A stretch of 64,000 nucleotides of DNA from Methanocaldococcus lauensis (GCA_902827205.1 LR792634.1:496001-560000); one strand, 5' to 3'. Shown: positions 9,910 through 20,547, counted from the first letter of the stretch. The notes: generated by a model not told the origin, from the sequence alone. Numbers and translations are program-made.

Positions 9910-12900
9910 ATGGTTACTTTAGAAAAAATAGAATTAAAAAACTTTAAATCATTTAAAAAATTATCATTAGACATTCCACAAGGATTTACAGCCATTGTAG
10001 GGCCAAATGGTAGTGGAAAATCCAACATAGTTGATGCTATACTTTTTGTTTTAGGAAAAACCTCTGCTAAAAAGTTGAGAGCAAACAGGTTTAAAGAATT
10101 AATAACTTATCACAACGGAAAGAGAGAAGAGTATTCAGAGGTTTGTTTATATTTTTCAAATGATAATAATGTATTTAACGTTAATGCAAATAGCGTAGGA
10201 ATATTGAGAAGAATTAAAAAAAGTGGAGAAACTGACTATTTTTTAGTTTGGAAAGAGAATGACAAAGAAAAAAGAAAAAAGTTATCTAAGTATGAAATTA
10301 TTGACTTATTTAGAAAGTTAGATTTGTTAGGGGATACGGTAATATCGCAAGGAGATTTATTAAAAATTATAAATATTTCTCCAATTGAAAGAAGAAAAAT
10401 TATTGACGAAATTAGTGGAATTGCAGAATTTGACGAAAAGAAGAAAAAGGCAGAGGAAGAATTGAAAAAGGCAAGGGAATTAATTGAAATGATTGACATA
10501 AGGATTAGTGAAGTAGAAAATAATTTAAAAAAACTTAAAAAAGAAAAGGAAGATGCTGAAAAATATATAAAGTTAAATGAGGAGTTAAAATCAGCAAAAT
10601 ATCTTTTAATTTTAAAAAGAGTTAATTATCTAAATATCATTTTAGAGAATATCCAAAATGACATTAAAAGTTTAGAAAGTCTCAAAGATGAATTTATAGA
10701 AAAAATTAAAGAAATAAATGCTAAAATTGAAAATTTAAAGTTAAAATTAAATGATATAATAAACGAACTAAATGAAAAAGGCAATGAGGAAGTTTTAGAA
10801 CTACATAAGTCAATAAAAGAATTGGAGTTAGATATTGAAAATGATAAAAAAGTTTTGGACAATAGTATAAAGGAGTTAAATAAAGTTGAAAGTGAAATTA
10901 AAACTAAAAAGAATGAAATTGAAAATACCCAAAAAAAGATAATTGAATATAGAAATAAAATAATTGAAAAAGAAAATAAGATTAAAGAAATTGAGAGTAA
11001 GATTAACGATTTAAATTATGAAAAAGAAAGATTAATGGATGTAATCTCTGAAAGTGAAAATATTATTAAAAATTTAAAGAAATTAGAAATAGATTTAACT
11101 GATAAAATAGAAAAAAATCAGAACGAACTTTATAAATTAAAAAAAGAATTAAATGATTTAGAAAATACAATAAATAAAAAATACTTTGAAATTGAAAAAA
11201 ATAACGAAATTATTATAAAATTAAAGGAAGAACTTGAAAATTTTGAAGTCGTTGATACTAAGCCACTATATTTAGAACTCGAAAACTTAAAAGTAGAGAT
11301 AGAATTTTCAAAAAAGAAAATAAAAGAACTTGAAGAAAAAAAGAAGGATTTGCAGATAAAATTGGATGAATTGCATTCTCAATATGTTAAAGAAAATGCA
11401 AGAATTAGGGCATTAAAAGAAATGGAAGAGTTTTGTTTAGATAGAGCTATTAAAGAAATATTAAATGCCAATTTACCGGGCGTTATTGATATAGTAGGAA
11501 ATTTAGGAAAAACCAAGGTTGAATATAAGACAGCAATTGAAGTGGCGGCTGGAAATAGGTTAAATTACATAGTTGTTAAAAGAATAGACGACGCTGTAAG
11601 GGCTATAAAGTATCTAAAAGAGAGAAAACTTGGAAGAGCCACATTTCTACCGTTGGATAGAATTGAGGGTAGAGAGGCAGATTATATAGATGAAGATGGT
11701 GTCATAGGAAGGGCAATTGATTTAGTAGAGTTTGATGAAAAATATAGAAAAATTTTCGAGTATGTATTTGGAAACACTGTAATAGTTAAAAATATTGATG
11801 TTGCCAAAGTTTTATCTGAGAAGTATAGAAAAGTTAGATTTGTAACATTGGATGGGGAGGTTATAGAGCCCAGTGGTGTGTTAAGAGGAGGAACATTCAA
11901 AAGTGGAGCAAAAATTAAAGTAGATATTGATTTGAGTAAGTTAAATGAAATAGCCAATAATATCAAGGTTGTTGAGAGTGAATTGAGAAATGTAAAAGGT
12001 GAAATTGAAAGATTAAATGAGATAATAAAGAAGAGCTCTGCTAAAAAAATGGAAATTGAAAACAAGTTAGAAATAATTAAGAAAAATGAAATGAGAAGGA
12101 GAGAAATTATAGAAAAAAACAATTTAAAAATAAAGGAGTTGGAATTAAAAAATAAGGAAATTTTAGAAGAAATTGGTAATTTAAAACTTAAAAAAGAAGA
12201 AATATCAAGTAAAATTGAAAAGTTAGAGAATAAGATAAATGAATTAATTGAAAAAAGAAAAAAAGTTATTAGTGAATTAAAAGAATATGAAAATAACGAA
12301 TATCTAAAAAGATTAAGAGAGATTGATGAAGAATTAAAAATCTTAGAAAAAGAAAAAGATAAGTTAAAAAATGAGATTGAGAAAGAACTTAGTTTAGTAA
12401 AAGAGATATTAATTCCAAAAATTGAAGAGTTAAATAACAAAATTTCAGAACTAACAAATAAAAAAGAAATGTTAGAAAAAAATATACAGTTATATAAAGA
12501 AAGCATTGAAAAAAACTCATCTATATTAGAAGAAAAGAAAAAAAGATTTGAAGAATTATCTAAAAATATAAAATCACTTTCTGAAAAAAGAGAACATATA
12601 GAAAAAGAGATAGAAAACTTAGAAAAATGTAAAAAAGATTTGATAAATAAAGTGAGAGTTATTGAAAATAGAATAAATGAGCTTATAGTTGAAAAGGCAA
12701 AATATGAGAGTAAATTGGAAGAAGAAGAGAAAAAATTGTATCTATGCGAAAAAACAGATATAAATGAGGAATTAGATAATAAAAGCATTGAAGATCTTGA
12801 AATATACATAGGAGAAATAGAAAATGAAATAAAAAAATTAGAGCCAGTAAATATGAGGGCTATTGAAGATTATAACTATATTTTAAACAGATATAATGAA

Positions 12901-13419
12901 CTTATAGAAAAAAGGAAAGAGTACGAAAGAGATGAAAAAAAGTATTTACAATTAATGGAAGAACTTGAAAATAAAAAGAAAGATGTATTTATGGAAGTAT
13001 TTAAGAAAGTGGCTAAAAATTTTGAGGAAGTTTATAAAGAAATTGGAGGTATAGGGAAATTAAGTTTAGAAAATGAAGAAAATCCATTTGAAGGAGGTAT
13101 TTTAATCGATGCCTCACCAAGGGGTAAAAAATTGTTAAGTTTAGATGCTATGAGTGGAGGAGAAAAGAGTTTAACTGCCTTAGCATTTTTATTTGCTATT
13201 CAAAGATTGAATCCTTCACCATTTTATATACTGGATGAGATTGATGCCGCCTTAGATGTAAAAAACGTCTCTTTAATTGCAGATATGATTAAAAACGCCT
13301 CTAAAAAAAGTCAGTTTATAGTTATAAGCCATAGGGAACAGATGGTTAGTAAAGCAGATGTAGTTTATGGAGTTTATATGAAAAACGGTTTGAGTAAGGT
13401 TGTAGGTATTAAGCTCTAA
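9910..13419 (+). CDS. smc: Chromosome segregation ATPase SMC
   Basis: About 1169 residues, normal for archaeal SMC. It forms homodimers that load on DNA with ScpA/B-type partners to organise the chromosome. The Walker A motif GPNGSGKSN lies near residue 32. Long Lys/Glu-rich coiled coils (about 170-500 and 690-1020) flank a hinge (about 510-670) containing the conserved GGTFKSGAK. The C-terminal head has the signature LDAMSGGEKS, Walker B FYILDEIDAALD and the H-loop VISHREQ. The ATG at 9910 is preceded by GGTGATTAT. A large open frame antisense to it is a composition artefact of the coiled coil. Confidence 0.97.
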   Translation: MVTLEKIELKNFKSFKKLSLDIPQGFTAIVGPNGSGKSNIVDAILFVLGKTSAKKLRANRFKELITYHNGKREEYSEVCLYFSNDNNVFNVNANSVGILRRIKKSGETDYFLVWKENDKEKRKKLSKYEIIDLFRKLDLLGDTVISQGDLLKIINISPIERRKIIDEISGIAEFDEKKKKAEEELKKARELIEMIDIRISEVENNLKKLKKEKEDAEKYIKLNEELKSAKYLLILKRVNYLNIILENIQNDIKSLESLKDEFIEKIKEINAKIENLKLKLNDIINELNEKGNEEVLELHKSIKELELDIENDKKVLDNSIKELNKVESEIKTKKNEIENTQKKIIEYRNKIIEKENKIKEIESKINDLNYEKERLMDVISESENIIKNLKKLEIDLTDKIEKNQNELYKLKKELNDLENTINKKYFEIEKNNEIIIKLKEELENFEVVDTKPLYLELENLKVEIEFSKKKIKELEEKKKDLQIKLDELHSQYVKENARIRALKEMEEFCLDRAIKEILNANLPGVIDIVGNLGKTKVEYKTAIEVAAGNRLNYIVVKRIDDAVRAIKYLKERKLGRATFLPLDRIEGREADYIDEDGVIGRAIDLVEFDEKYRKIFEYVFGNTVIVKNIDVAKVLSEKYRKVRFVTLDGEVIEPSGVLRGGTFKSGAKIKVDIDLSKLNEIANNIKVVESELRNVKGEIERLNEIIKKSSAKKMEIENKLEIIKKNEMRRREIIEKNNLKIKELELKNKEILEEIGNLKLKKEEISSKIEKLENKINELIEKRKKVISELKEYENNEYLKRLREIDEELKILEKEKDKLKNEIEKELSLVKEILIPKIEELNNKISELTNKKEMLEKNIQLYKESIEKNSSILEEKKKRFEELSKNIKSLSEKREHIEKEIENLEKCKKDLINKVRVIENRINELIVEKAKYESKLEEEEKKLYLCEKTDINEELDNKSIEDLEIYIGEIENEIKKLEPVNMRAIEDYNYILNRYNELIEKRKEYERDEKKYLQLMEELENKKKDVFMEVFKKVAKNFEEVYKEIGGIGKLSLENEENPFEGGILIDASPRGKKLLSLDAMSGGEKSLTALAFLFAIQRLNPSPFYILDEIDAALDVKNVSLIADMIKNASKKSQFIVISHREQMVSKADVVYGVYMKNGLSKVVGIKL

Positions 13420-13509
13420 GCTATATATAAGAATTTAGTATAGTTATATTATTTAACTATAAATTGCAATAAATAAATATAAAGTATATACTCCAGTAGG
13501 TGATGTAAA

Positions 13510-14283
13510 ATGAAAATAAAACTTCTTCTATTGTTTATATCAACTTTGCTATGTGCTGGAAGTGTTTGGGGAACTGTTATTGACCATGTGCCATATACAA
13601 TAACTGAAAGTGGAACTTATGAATTAACGAAAGATTTATCATATTCAGGAGACAGTAGCTTAGCTGCAATAAAAATAAAGGCAGATAATGTAGTATTAGA
13701 AGGAAATGGACATGTCTTAGAAGGAGTATCATGGGCTTATGGAGTTGAAGTTCTTAACCACAAAAATATAACAATTAAGAACTTAAATATTAAAGGTTTT
13801 GATTATGGAATTCAACTTTTACTTAGTAACTACACTACAATATATAAATGTAATTTTATAAACAATAGTCATGGTCTTCAACTAATTAAGAGCTATTATA
13901 ATTATATATACTTAAATAAATTCATAAACAATAGTGATTATAATATTGAAGATATATCTTCAGATAATACAAATACATATCATTCACCTGAAAAAATAAC
14001 CTACATATACAATGGAAAAACATTTACAAACTACTTAGGAAACTACTATGATGATTACAATGGAAATGATAACAATGGAGATGGTATTGGAGATACTCCT
14101 TATACTAAAGATATTACTGATAACTATCCATTAGTTAAGGAATTAGTTGATGAAATTGAGGGATCTAGTGGAAAAAGTAATAGTGGATCTATTAAATTAC
14201 CAATTCCATTAAGTGCAGTGGCTCTATCATTGATTGAAATTACTTTAATACTTATTGCATTTTTAAAACCTCTCAGGCATTAG
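13510..14283 (+). CDS. Secreted right-handed beta-helix (NosD/PbH1-type) protein with C-terminal anchor
   Basis: 257 residues. An N-terminal signal peptide (KIKLLLLFISTLLCAGSVWG) is followed by parallel beta-helix turns from about residue 45 to 150, recognisable by repeats such as IKIKADNVVLEGNGHVLEG and NITIKNLNIKGFDYGIQL. An Asn/Asp-rich calcium-type stretch (GNDNNGDGIGD) is followed by a C-terminal hydrophobic anchor (about residues 232-252) and a basic tail. Such NosD-like proteins are widespread as cell-surface proteins in methanogens. Ligand or polysaccharide target is unknown. It stands alone, with a TATA-like AT-rich region upstream. Confidence 0.7.
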   Translation: MKIKLLLLFISTLLCAGSVWGTVIDHVPYTITESGTYELTKDLSYSGDSSLAAIKIKADNVVLEGNGHVLEGVSWAYGVEVLNHKNITIKNLNIKGFDYGIQLLLSNYTTIYKCNFINNSHGLQLIKSYYNYIYLNKFINNSDYNIEDISSDNTNTYHSPEKITYIYNGKTFTNYLGNYYDDYNGNDNNGDGIGDTPYTKDITDNYPLVKELVDEIEGSSGKSNSGSIKLPIPLSAVALSLIEITLILIAFLKPLRH

Positions 14284-14404
14284 GCATAATCTCTTTATAA
14301 TCTCTTTTATAAACTTTCGAACACTCTAAAACACCTAAACTATTTTATTTATACAAACATTTAATATTAGTACACATAATTGTGAAAATATTGGAGAGAT
14401 AAGG

Positions 14405-15136
14405 ATGATAAGAGAAATTTTTAGTTCAATAATGGGAGAGGGAAAATATATTGGGAGGAGGTTTATATTTGTAAGATTTGCTGGATGTCCTTTAAAATGT
14501 ATTTATTGCGATGAAAATCATAAAAAATACTTAAATAGAGTTGAAAAATCTCCGGGTAGTGGGGAATTTGAGACACTAAAAAATATGAATATTGAGGATA
14601 TAATAAATGCTATAGACAAATTAAAAACTCCAGATTTGTTTGCAGTGTCTTTTACTGGTGGAGAGCCACTACTTTATTTTAAAGAATTGAAGGAAATAGT
14701 TGAAATTTTAAAAGATAAAGGATATAAGACATTCTTAGAAAGTAATGGAATGTTTCCAGACAGAGTTTTTTATTTTGATATAGCATCCATAGACATAAAG
14801 TTGAGAGAACATTTTAATAATATAAAAGAGGATGAATATAAAAAATTATATAGAAATGAAATAAAGACTATAAAAAATCTTTATAATTTGAATTCTGATG
14901 TTTATGCTAAAATTGTTATTATGGAAAATACCAATATAAATACTGTAAAAGAAATAGCAAAAGATTTAAGCGATATTGGTGATATAACTTTGTGTATTCA
15001 ACCAGTGACGCCCTATGGAAATATAAAACCCCCTTCTAAGAGAAAATTATTTGAAATTATGGAGGTGTGTGGAGAATATTTAAAAGACAATGTTATGCTA
15101 ACAATACAAATGCATAAGTATTTGGGTGTATTATAG
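14405..15136 (+). CDS. queE: 7-carboxy-7-deazaguanine synthase (radical SAM)
   Basis: A 243-residue radical SAM protein of QueE type, which rearranges carboxytetrahydropterin to 7-carboxy-7-deazaguanine. In archaea this feeds archaeosine in tRNA. The N-terminus IREIFSSIMGEGKYIGRR is diagnostic, and the cluster-binding triad is GCPLKCIYC, the standard CX3CX2C. SFTGGEPLLY is the SAM-binding GGE motif, and AKIVIMENTN and CIQPVTPYG follow. The ATG follows GAGAGATAAGG. About 115 bases of AT-rich spacer separate it from the next gene. Confidence 0.88.
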   Translation: MIREIFSSIMGEGKYIGRRFIFVRFAGCPLKCIYCDENHKKYLNRVEKSPGSGEFETLKNMNIEDIINAIDKLKTPDLFAVSFTGGEPLLYFKELKEIVEILKDKGYKTFLESNGMFPDRVFYFDIASIDIKLREHFNNIKEDEYKKLYRNEIKTIKNLYNLNSDVYAKIVIMENTNINTVKEIAKDLSDIGDITLCIQPVTPYGNIKPPSKRKLFEIMEVCGEYLKDNVMLTIQMHKYLGVL

Positions 15137-15251
15137 CTGTATTTCAAAGAACAGTTATCAAAAAACGATTTTATAAGTGACTAATAAGATATTCAACAAT
15201 TTAAAAAAAACTTATAATAAATAAAAAATTAAAAATATTAGTGGTGGCAAT

Positions 15252-15464
15252 ATGAATATATTAAAATTAAACGGTAATAAAAAACAGAATTATAAATTAT
15301 ATTGGCATATATGGTATATATTATTTGGAATTCTCCTTATCTTAATGTTTAATTTAAAACCTCTATATAAAACATTAATTATTGGAACATTACTTATTAT
15401 GATTTTATTTAAAATATCGTTATTTTTTATTAGAAAAAATAAAAATGATGAGGGAGATTTATGA
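15252..15464 (+). CDS. Small two-helix membrane protein, unknown
   Basis: A 70-residue protein with two hydrophobic segments (about residues 16-34 and 38-56) joined by a short basic loop, and a charged C-terminus (IRKNKNDEGDL). The ATG follows GTGGTGGC. Its stop overlaps the next start (ATGA), so it is translationally coupled to the GfcR-type regulator. It may sense or deliver something to that pathway, but no homology-based role can be given. Confidence 0.6.
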   Translation: MNILKLNGNKKQNYKLYWHIWYILFGILLILMFNLKPLYKTLIIGTLLIMILFKISLFFIRKNKNDEGDL

Positions 15465-16090
15465 ACAAACAACTATTAAAAAAGGTTATTGAACTGAAAA
15501 ATAATGGTTTAACTATTGGTGAAATTGCAGAGGAGTTAAATGTATCAATGGATACTGCAAGATATTTGGTTTTAAATGCTGAAAAATTATTGGAAAATGA
15601 GGAAAAAGCTCTGAGTTTAAAAAATGTAGATATATTCATTGATTGGAAAAATATTGGAAGTACGGCAAATAGATTAAAATATATTAGTTCAATAATCGTT
15701 GATGTAATAAAAAGTAGAAATATTGAATTTGACACAGTTGTAGGTATTTCAACGAGTGGAGTACCTATTGCTACGTTGGTGGCAACTGAGTTAGGTAAAG
15801 AATTAACTGTATATATACCAAAGAAACATATATCTGAAGAAGGTAAAAAAATATCTGGTTCAATTTCTCACAACTTTTCTCCTGTAAATTATAAAAGAGC
15901 AGTAATTATAGATGATGTTGTAACCAGTGGAAGCACTTTAAAAGAATGTATAAAACAGTTAAAAGAAATTTGTAGTCCAAAATTAATAATTGTTTTAATT
16001 GATAAAAGTGGATTGGATGAAATTGAAGAAGTGCCATTAATTCCACTAATCAGAGTTGGAGTAGTAAATGTAGAAGAAAATATAAAATAA
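15461..16090 (+). CDS. GfcR-type transcription regulator (HTH plus orotate-phosphoribosyltransferase-like domain)
   Basis: 209 residues. Residues 1-45 form a helix-turn-helix (LTIGEIAEELNVSMDTARYL). Residues 60-205 form a type I phosphoribosyltransferase domain with the PRPP loop AVIIDDVVTSGSTLKE (about 147-162). This fusion defines the archaeal PyrE2/GfcR family. In haloarchaea GfcR regulates central carbon genes, and in methanogens the ligand is unknown. It overlaps the upstream small membrane protein by four bases and is followed within 16 bases by the histone gene, suggesting an operon of three. Confidence 0.85.
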   Translation: MNKQLLKKVIELKNNGLTIGEIAEELNVSMDTARYLVLNAEKLLENEEKALSLKNVDIFIDWKNIGSTANRLKYISSIIVDVIKSRNIEFDTVVGISTSGVPIATLVATELGKELTVYIPKKHISEEGKKISGSISHNFSPVNYKRAVIIDDVVTSGSTLKECIKQLKEICSPKLIIVLIDKSGLDEIEEVPLIPLIRVGVVNVEENIK

Positions 16091-16105
16091 TAAGGAGGTA
16101 TTTTG

Positions 16106-16399
16106 ATGTTACCAAAAACAACAATAAAGAGAATAATGAAACAATACACTGACTTTAATATATCCTCTGAGGCTGTTGATGAATTAAACAATTTATTAAT
16201 GGAAATAATAAAAATAACTACAGAAGTTGCTGAGCAAAATGCAAAAAAAGATGGTAGGAAAACAATTAAAGCGAGAGATATTAGAAATTGTGATGACGAA
16301 AGATTGAAGAGAAAGATTATAGAACTTAGTGAAAGAACTGACAAGATGCCGATATTAATTAAAGAGATGTTAAATGTAATTACTTCCGAATTAGAATAA
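16106..16399 (+). CDS. Archaeal histone with C-terminal extension
   Basis: 97 residues. The histone fold occupies about residues 1-68 (LPKTTIKRIMKQYTDFNISSEAVDELNNLL, then DGRKTIKARDIRNC), but the protein continues for about 30 residues as helix beyond the 66-70 residues of ordinary archaeal histones. This matches the MJ1647 type, in which the extension was shown to drive tetramerisation and DNA bridging. The ATG at 16106 has a strong AAGGAGGT. It sits directly after the GfcR-type gene, as I recall for M. jannaschii. Confidence 0.9.
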   Translation: MLPKTTIKRIMKQYTDFNISSEAVDELNNLLMEIIKITTEVAEQNAKKDGRKTIKARDIRNCDDERLKRKIIELSERTDKMPILIKEMLNVITSELE

Positions 16400-16433
16400 A
16401 TAAAAAATAAATCCTAAATTAACGGGAGAGAGT

Positions 16434-17126
16434 ATGAAGATTGCAGTAGCTAAATTCTTAGGGACTAATTGTGAGTTGGATGTTTGTCATGCTATAAAAT
16501 TAGCCGACGGAGAGCCAGAACTTGTTTTTTTTACTAAGGATAACTTAGATGAATATAAAGGGGCAGTAATTCCTGGTGGATTCTCATACGGAGATTATTT
16601 AAGGGCAGGAGCAATAAGTGCAAGAACTCCAATAATCAAAGCATTAAAAAAGATGATTGAAGAAGGAAAGCCAGTTTTAGGGATATGTAACGGAGCTCAA
16701 ATTGGTTTAGAGGCCGGTTTTTCAAAAGGAACATTAACAAACAATATAAATGCAAGATTTATCTGCAAATGGGTATATATAAGGGTTGAAAACAACAAAA
16801 CACCATTTACTCAGTATTATAAAAAAGGAGAAGTTTTAAAGATACCAATAGCACACGCAGAGGGTAGATTTTACGCTGACGAAGAGACACTTGAGTATAT
16901 GTATAAAAATAATATGATAGTGTTTAAATACTGTGATGAAACTGGTGAAGTGACAGAAAAGGCAAATCCAAATGGCTCTATTGACAATATAGCGGGAGTT
17001 TGTAACGAAAACCAAAATTGTGTTCTACTAATGCCACACCCAGAAAGAGCCAGTGAAAAAATATTAGGCTCAGATGATGGATTAAAAATGTTCAAAGGAA
17101 TGATAGATTACGCTAAAAAGATTTAA
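16434..17126 (+). CDS. purQ: Phosphoribosylformylglycinamidine synthase, glutaminase subunit
   Basis: A 230-residue class I glutamine amidotransferase supplying ammonia to PurL in step 4 of purine synthesis. The nucleophile Cys lies in LGICNGAQIGLEAG (about residues 82-95). The His-Glu pair is in MPHPERAS (about residue 201), and the oxyanion region is VIPGGFSYGDY. Length matches stand-alone archaeal PurQ. The start follows GGGAGAGAGT, and the gene is 34 bases after the histone stop, so transcription may be shared. Confidence 0.93.
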   Translation: MKIAVAKFLGTNCELDVCHAIKLADGEPELVFFTKDNLDEYKGAVIPGGFSYGDYLRAGAISARTPIIKALKKMIEEGKPVLGICNGAQIGLEAGFSKGTLTNNINARFICKWVYIRVENNKTPFTQYYKKGEVLKIPIAHAEGRFYADEETLEYMYKNNMIVFKYCDETGEVTEKANPNGSIDNIAGVCNENQNCVLLMPHPERASEKILGSDDGLKMFKGMIDYAKKI

Positions 17127-17154
17127 ATATTTTACATTTTTTATTTTAAAATAG

Positions 17155-17166
17155 AGTATGCATACT
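17155..17166. other. 12-bp perfect palindrome between purQ and valS
   Basis: AGTATGCATACT is a perfect 12-base palindrome in an otherwise low-complexity AT spacer of 168 bases. It lies more than 100 bases upstream of valS and about 30 downstream of purQ. It could be an operator or chance; no second copy was noticed. Confidence 0.3.
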
Positions 17167-17294
17167 TTTAAAGAAAGGTAGGGAGAGATTTCTATTTTAT
17201 TAATATGCCTAAATTATTTATAAAAAACAGTAAATTTTTTAATACCTTATTATTTAATTAGATTAACAAAACAAAGTAAGAATGGTGAATAATT

Positions 17295-19934
17295 ATGGAA
17301 ATGCCAAAGGACTATAATATAGAAATTGAAAAACAAATACAGAAGAAATGGGAAGAAAGCAAAATTTACAAATTTTATGAAAATAGCAAAAAGCCACCAT
17401 ACATTATTGACACTCCTCCACCATACCCTACTGGTAGATTACACTTAGGACACGCTCTAAATTGGACATATATAGATATAATTGCAAGATTTAAAAGAAT
17501 GAAGGGTTATAATGTTTTATTCCCACAAGGTTGGGATTGTCATGGATTGCCTACAGAGGTTAAAGTTGAAGAGATGTATGGAATAACAAAATCTGACATT
17601 GACAGGCAGAAATTTAGAGAGTTATGTATAAAACTAACTGAGGAAAACATTGAAAAAATGAGAAAACAGATAAAATCTCTTGGAATATCTATTGATTGGG
17701 ATAGAGAGTATATAACTATGACTCCTGACTATATTAGAAAGTCACAAACAGCCTTTGTTAGAATGTATAAAGATGGTTTAATTTATAGAGGGAAGTTTCC
17801 AGTAAATTGGTGTCCAAGATGTCAAACTGCAATAGCATTTGCTGAAGTTGAATACATTGAAAGGGAGAGTAAATTAAATTACATAAAATTCCCCAGTGCT
17901 GATGGAGATGAATATATAATTATAGCAACAACAAGACCTGAGCTTATGGCGGCATGTGTTGCTATATTAGTTCATCCAGAGGATGAGAGATATAAAGATT
18001 TAATTGGAAAAGAGTTTATAGTTCCATTATTTGGGCATAAGGTTAAACTGTTAGCAGATAAAGATGTTGAAAAAGAGTTTGGTACAGGGGCGGTAATGGT
18101 ATGTACTTTTGGGGATAAAACAGATGTTCTGTGGGTAAATAGGCACAAATTGGAAATTAAAAAAGCAATTGACGAAAAAGGAACTTTAACTGAAATTGCT
18201 GGCAAATATAAAGGATTAAAAACAGAAGAAGCCAGAAAATTGATTATAGATGATTTAAAGAAAGAAGGATATTTAATTAAGCAAGAGACAATAAAGCAAA
18301 ATGTTGGAGTTTGTTGGAGATGTAAAACTCCTATTGAAATTATTGTTACCGAACAGTGGTTCGTTAATGTTAAAAAATTAATTCCAAAAGTTAAAGAAGT
18401 TGCTAATGAGATTAAATGGGTTCCTGAACATATGAAAATTAGATTGTTAAATTGGATTGAAGACATGGATTGGGATTGGGTTATAAGTAGGCAGAGAATA
18501 TTTGCTACTCCTATTCCAGTATGGTATTGCAAAAAATGTGGTAATATAGTAGTTGCTAAAGAAGAGGATTTACCAATAGATCCAACTAAAACAGGTTATG
18601 TATGTGATAAGTGCGGTAATAGAGATTTAATTCCTGAAACAGATGTCTTAGACACTTGGATGGATTCCTCAATAACCCCAATGATTATAACAAAGTGGTT
18701 AGATGATAATGAATTCTTTAAAAAACATTATCCTGTTCAACTAAGACCACAGGGGCATGATATTATTAGAACATGGGCCTTCTATACTATAGTTAAATCT
18801 ATTGCCTTAACTGGAAAAAAGCCATGGGAGGAAATAGTTATAAATGGTATGGTGTTTGGAGAGGATGGACATAAGATGAGTAAAAGTAGAGGTAATGTTG
18901 TAGAGCCAGATGAGATTATAGAAAAATATGGTGCAGACGCTTTAAGATTGTGGGCAAGTAATAGCGTTATTGGAGATGATGTCCAATTTTTATGGAAAGA
19001 AGTAGATTACGGTTATAGATTTTTAAGAAAGTTTTGGAATGCTTGTAGATTTGCTAAGATGCATATAAATGATGAGATTATTGAAGAGTTAAAAAAACCA
19101 TTGGATGTAAAGAATCCAATAGATTTATGGATTTTGAGCAAATTACAGAAGTTAATTGATAGAGTTAATAGAGATTTAGAGAATTATAGATTTAATACAA
19201 TAGTAGAAATTTACAAGTTCGTATGGCATGAGTTTTGCGACAATTATATAGAGATGGTTAAATATAGATTGTATGGTAATAATGAGGATGATAAAAAGGA
19301 GGCAAGATGGACTCTATACTATGTAATAGACAAGTTAATAAGATTACTCTGTCCATTCGCTCCACACTTTGCAGATTATATAGGTGAGATTTATAAAATT
19401 GAGAATCTACACTTCTCATTCCCAGAGGTTGATGAGAAATTTTTAAATGAAGAAATAGAAAAAATTGGAGAAATAGCCAAAAATACTGTAATATCTATTA
19501 GAAGATTTAAATCCAATAAAGGAATGCCTTTAAATGCTCCATTAAAGTATGTTGAAATATATACAGAGGATGAAGAGACATACAATGCATTAATAAAAAC
19601 AGCAAATGACATTAAAGGTACTTTAAAAATTGAAAACCTTGAAATAATAAAAGGTAAGCCAGATTTAGAGTATAGAATAGTTGAAATAATTCCTGATAAA
19701 TCTAAGATAGGCCCAGAATTTAAAAAGAATGCTAAGTATGTTATGGATCTAATTAAAAATGCTGATGAGGAAACATTGGATAAGATAATAAATGAGGGAT
19801 TAAATACTGAGTATGGAGTTATTAGAAAGGAACATATTAAGGATGTTAAGAGGGCATTATTCTGCGAAGGTGAGGAAGTAGATTCAGTAGATATTGAAAA
19901 TGTATTGGCAGTAGCAGTTATTAGAAAGTTATAA
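17295..19934 (+). CDS. valS: Valyl-tRNA synthetase
   Basis: An 879-residue class I synthetase charging tRNA-Val. The HIGH signature is [13 protein letters not shown] (about residues 41-53) and KMSKS appears as HKMSKSRGN (about residue 525). The CP1 editing domain starts near the [13 protein letters not shown] motif, and two zinc-binding clusters are visible ([16 protein letters not shown] with CDKCGN). VNWCPRC and the WDCHGLPTE motif fit ValRS rather than IleRS. The start is the ATG behind GGTGAATAATT. It is monocistronic, followed by decayed transposon DNA. Confidence 0.95.
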   Translation: MEMPKDYNIEIEKQIQKKWEESKIYKFYENSKKPPYIIDTPPPYPTGRLHLGHALNWTYIDIIARFKRMKGYNVLFPQGWDCHGLPTEVKVEEMYGITKSDIDRQKFRELCIKLTEENIEKMRKQIKSLGISIDWDREYITMTPDYIRKSQTAFVRMYKDGLIYRGKFPVNWCPRCQTAIAFAEVEYIERESKLNYIKFPSADGDEYIIIATTRPELMAACVAILVHPEDERYKDLIGKEFIVPLFGHKVKLLADKDVEKEFGTGAVMVCTFGDKTDVLWVNRHKLEIKKAIDEKGTLTEIAGKYKGLKTEEARKLIIDDLKKEGYLIKQETIKQNVGVCWRCKTPIEIIVTEQWFVNVKKLIPKVKEVANEIKWVPEHMKIRLLNWIEDMDWDWVISRQRIFATPIPVWYCKKCGNIVVAKEEDLPIDPTKTGYVCDKCGNRDLIPETDVLDTWMDSSITPMIITKWLDDNEFFKKHYPVQLRPQGHDIIRTWAFYTIVKSIALTGKKPWEEIVINGMVFGEDGHKMSKSRGNVVEPDEIIEKYGADALRLWASNSVIGDDVQFLWKEVDYGYRFLRKFWNACRFAKMHINDEIIEELKKPLDVKNPIDLWILSKLQKLIDRVNRDLENYRFNTIVEIYKFVWHEFCDNYIEMVKYRLYGNNEDDKKEARWTLYYVIDKLIRLLCPFAPHFADYIGEIYKIENLHFSFPEVDEKFLNEEIEKIGEIAKNTVISIRRFKSNKGMPLNAPLKYVEIYTEDEETYNALIKTANDIKGTLKIENLEIIKGKPDLEYRIVEIIPDKSKIGPEFKKNAKYVMDLIKNADEETLDKIINEGLNTEYGVIRKEHIKDVKRALFCEGEEVDSVDIENVLAVAVIRKL

Positions 19935-20231
19935 AAATTTTAAATAAAAATTTTTAAATTTTTAAAATTGAATCAAAAACAAGAATTAATAGCAAAAATT
20001 CATTATAATCTTTTATTCCATTCTAGTTCTCCGCTACAAATGGAACAATTGAGACAATTGTAACGAAGAACCTTATAGCCTCCAGATGTCATTGGTTAGC
20101 AATCGGGGTTTAAAAGCAGTCTAATTCGGGATTGTAGCAGTTTCTAAATATCAGTGGGACAATATTATCATATAACCGATGAGAGGGCTCTGCTTTCGAG
20201 GTCATCATAACTTTGATAAAAAGATTTTATG

Positions 20232-20327
20232 GGGCTGTCTCCGTTCAGCCCGAAGTCCAATGAATCTATGGCAGAGAGATTGGTATTCTCGATGAATCTA
20301 TAAGTTGAGGACAACCCATTTCCATAG
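20232..20327 (+). repeat. 96-bp conserved tnpB 3' tail, copy A
   Basis: This 32-codon stretch ends in TAG and translates as GLSPFSPKSNES..., then NPFP at the end. It has exactly the same length as copies at 37082-37177 (minus) and 55291-55386 (plus). An in-frame TAA replaces the Trp codon of the 37-kb copy. A GGGCTG/CAGCCC hairpin opens the repeat in all copies. Confidence 0.75.
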
Positions 20328-20383
20328 CTATCGGTTTGTATGGTATATTGTTAAATACTACGAGATATGCTATGGAAATGGGT
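20314..20383. repeat. 15-bp perfect inverted repeat at the end of patch A
   Basis: ACCCATTTCCATAGC at 20314-20328 is repeated in reverse complement at 20369-20383 with 40 bases between. It overlaps the end of the tnpB tail and could be the right-end hairpin of an IS200/IS605-type element or the scar of two opposed ends. Confidence 0.6.
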
Positions 20384-20547
20384 AACGGTTTGGGTTCCCA
20401 CAATTTAATTTTATTTTTTAATATTTTAGTTCTATTACTTTTTATTATTTTTTAATTATATTTTATTCCTAAGATAATAAAAAAACTATTTTGTAACATA
20501 TCTAAAAAACTAAAAGCATACATTGGTATTTTTAAAGAGATATAGGC

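Larger units (their letters stand above)
20003..20390. mobile_element. Decayed IS200/IS605-type transposon patch A
   Basis: The 700-base gap between valS and frhA holds GC-richer scrambled DNA rather than a gene. On the plus strand, 20168-20327 matches the 3' part of the tnpB remnant at 37082-37177, down to the stop codon. On the minus strand, 20003-20092 is a 29-codon frame with a Cys-rich CLNCSIC motif, resembling a displaced zinc ribbon. A 15-bp inverted repeat sits at the right end. No intact transposase remains. I see nothing gene-like from 20405 to the frh promoter. Confidence 0.6.

Noticed and set aside
11682-12809. A 375-codon open frame antisense to smc, rich in Ser, Phe and Leu
   Set aside because: It is the reverse image of the Lys/Glu/Asn coiled coil of SMC. 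AT-rich A-heavy coding strands give long Phe/Ser/Leu antisense frames. No Shine-Dalgarno and no known family.
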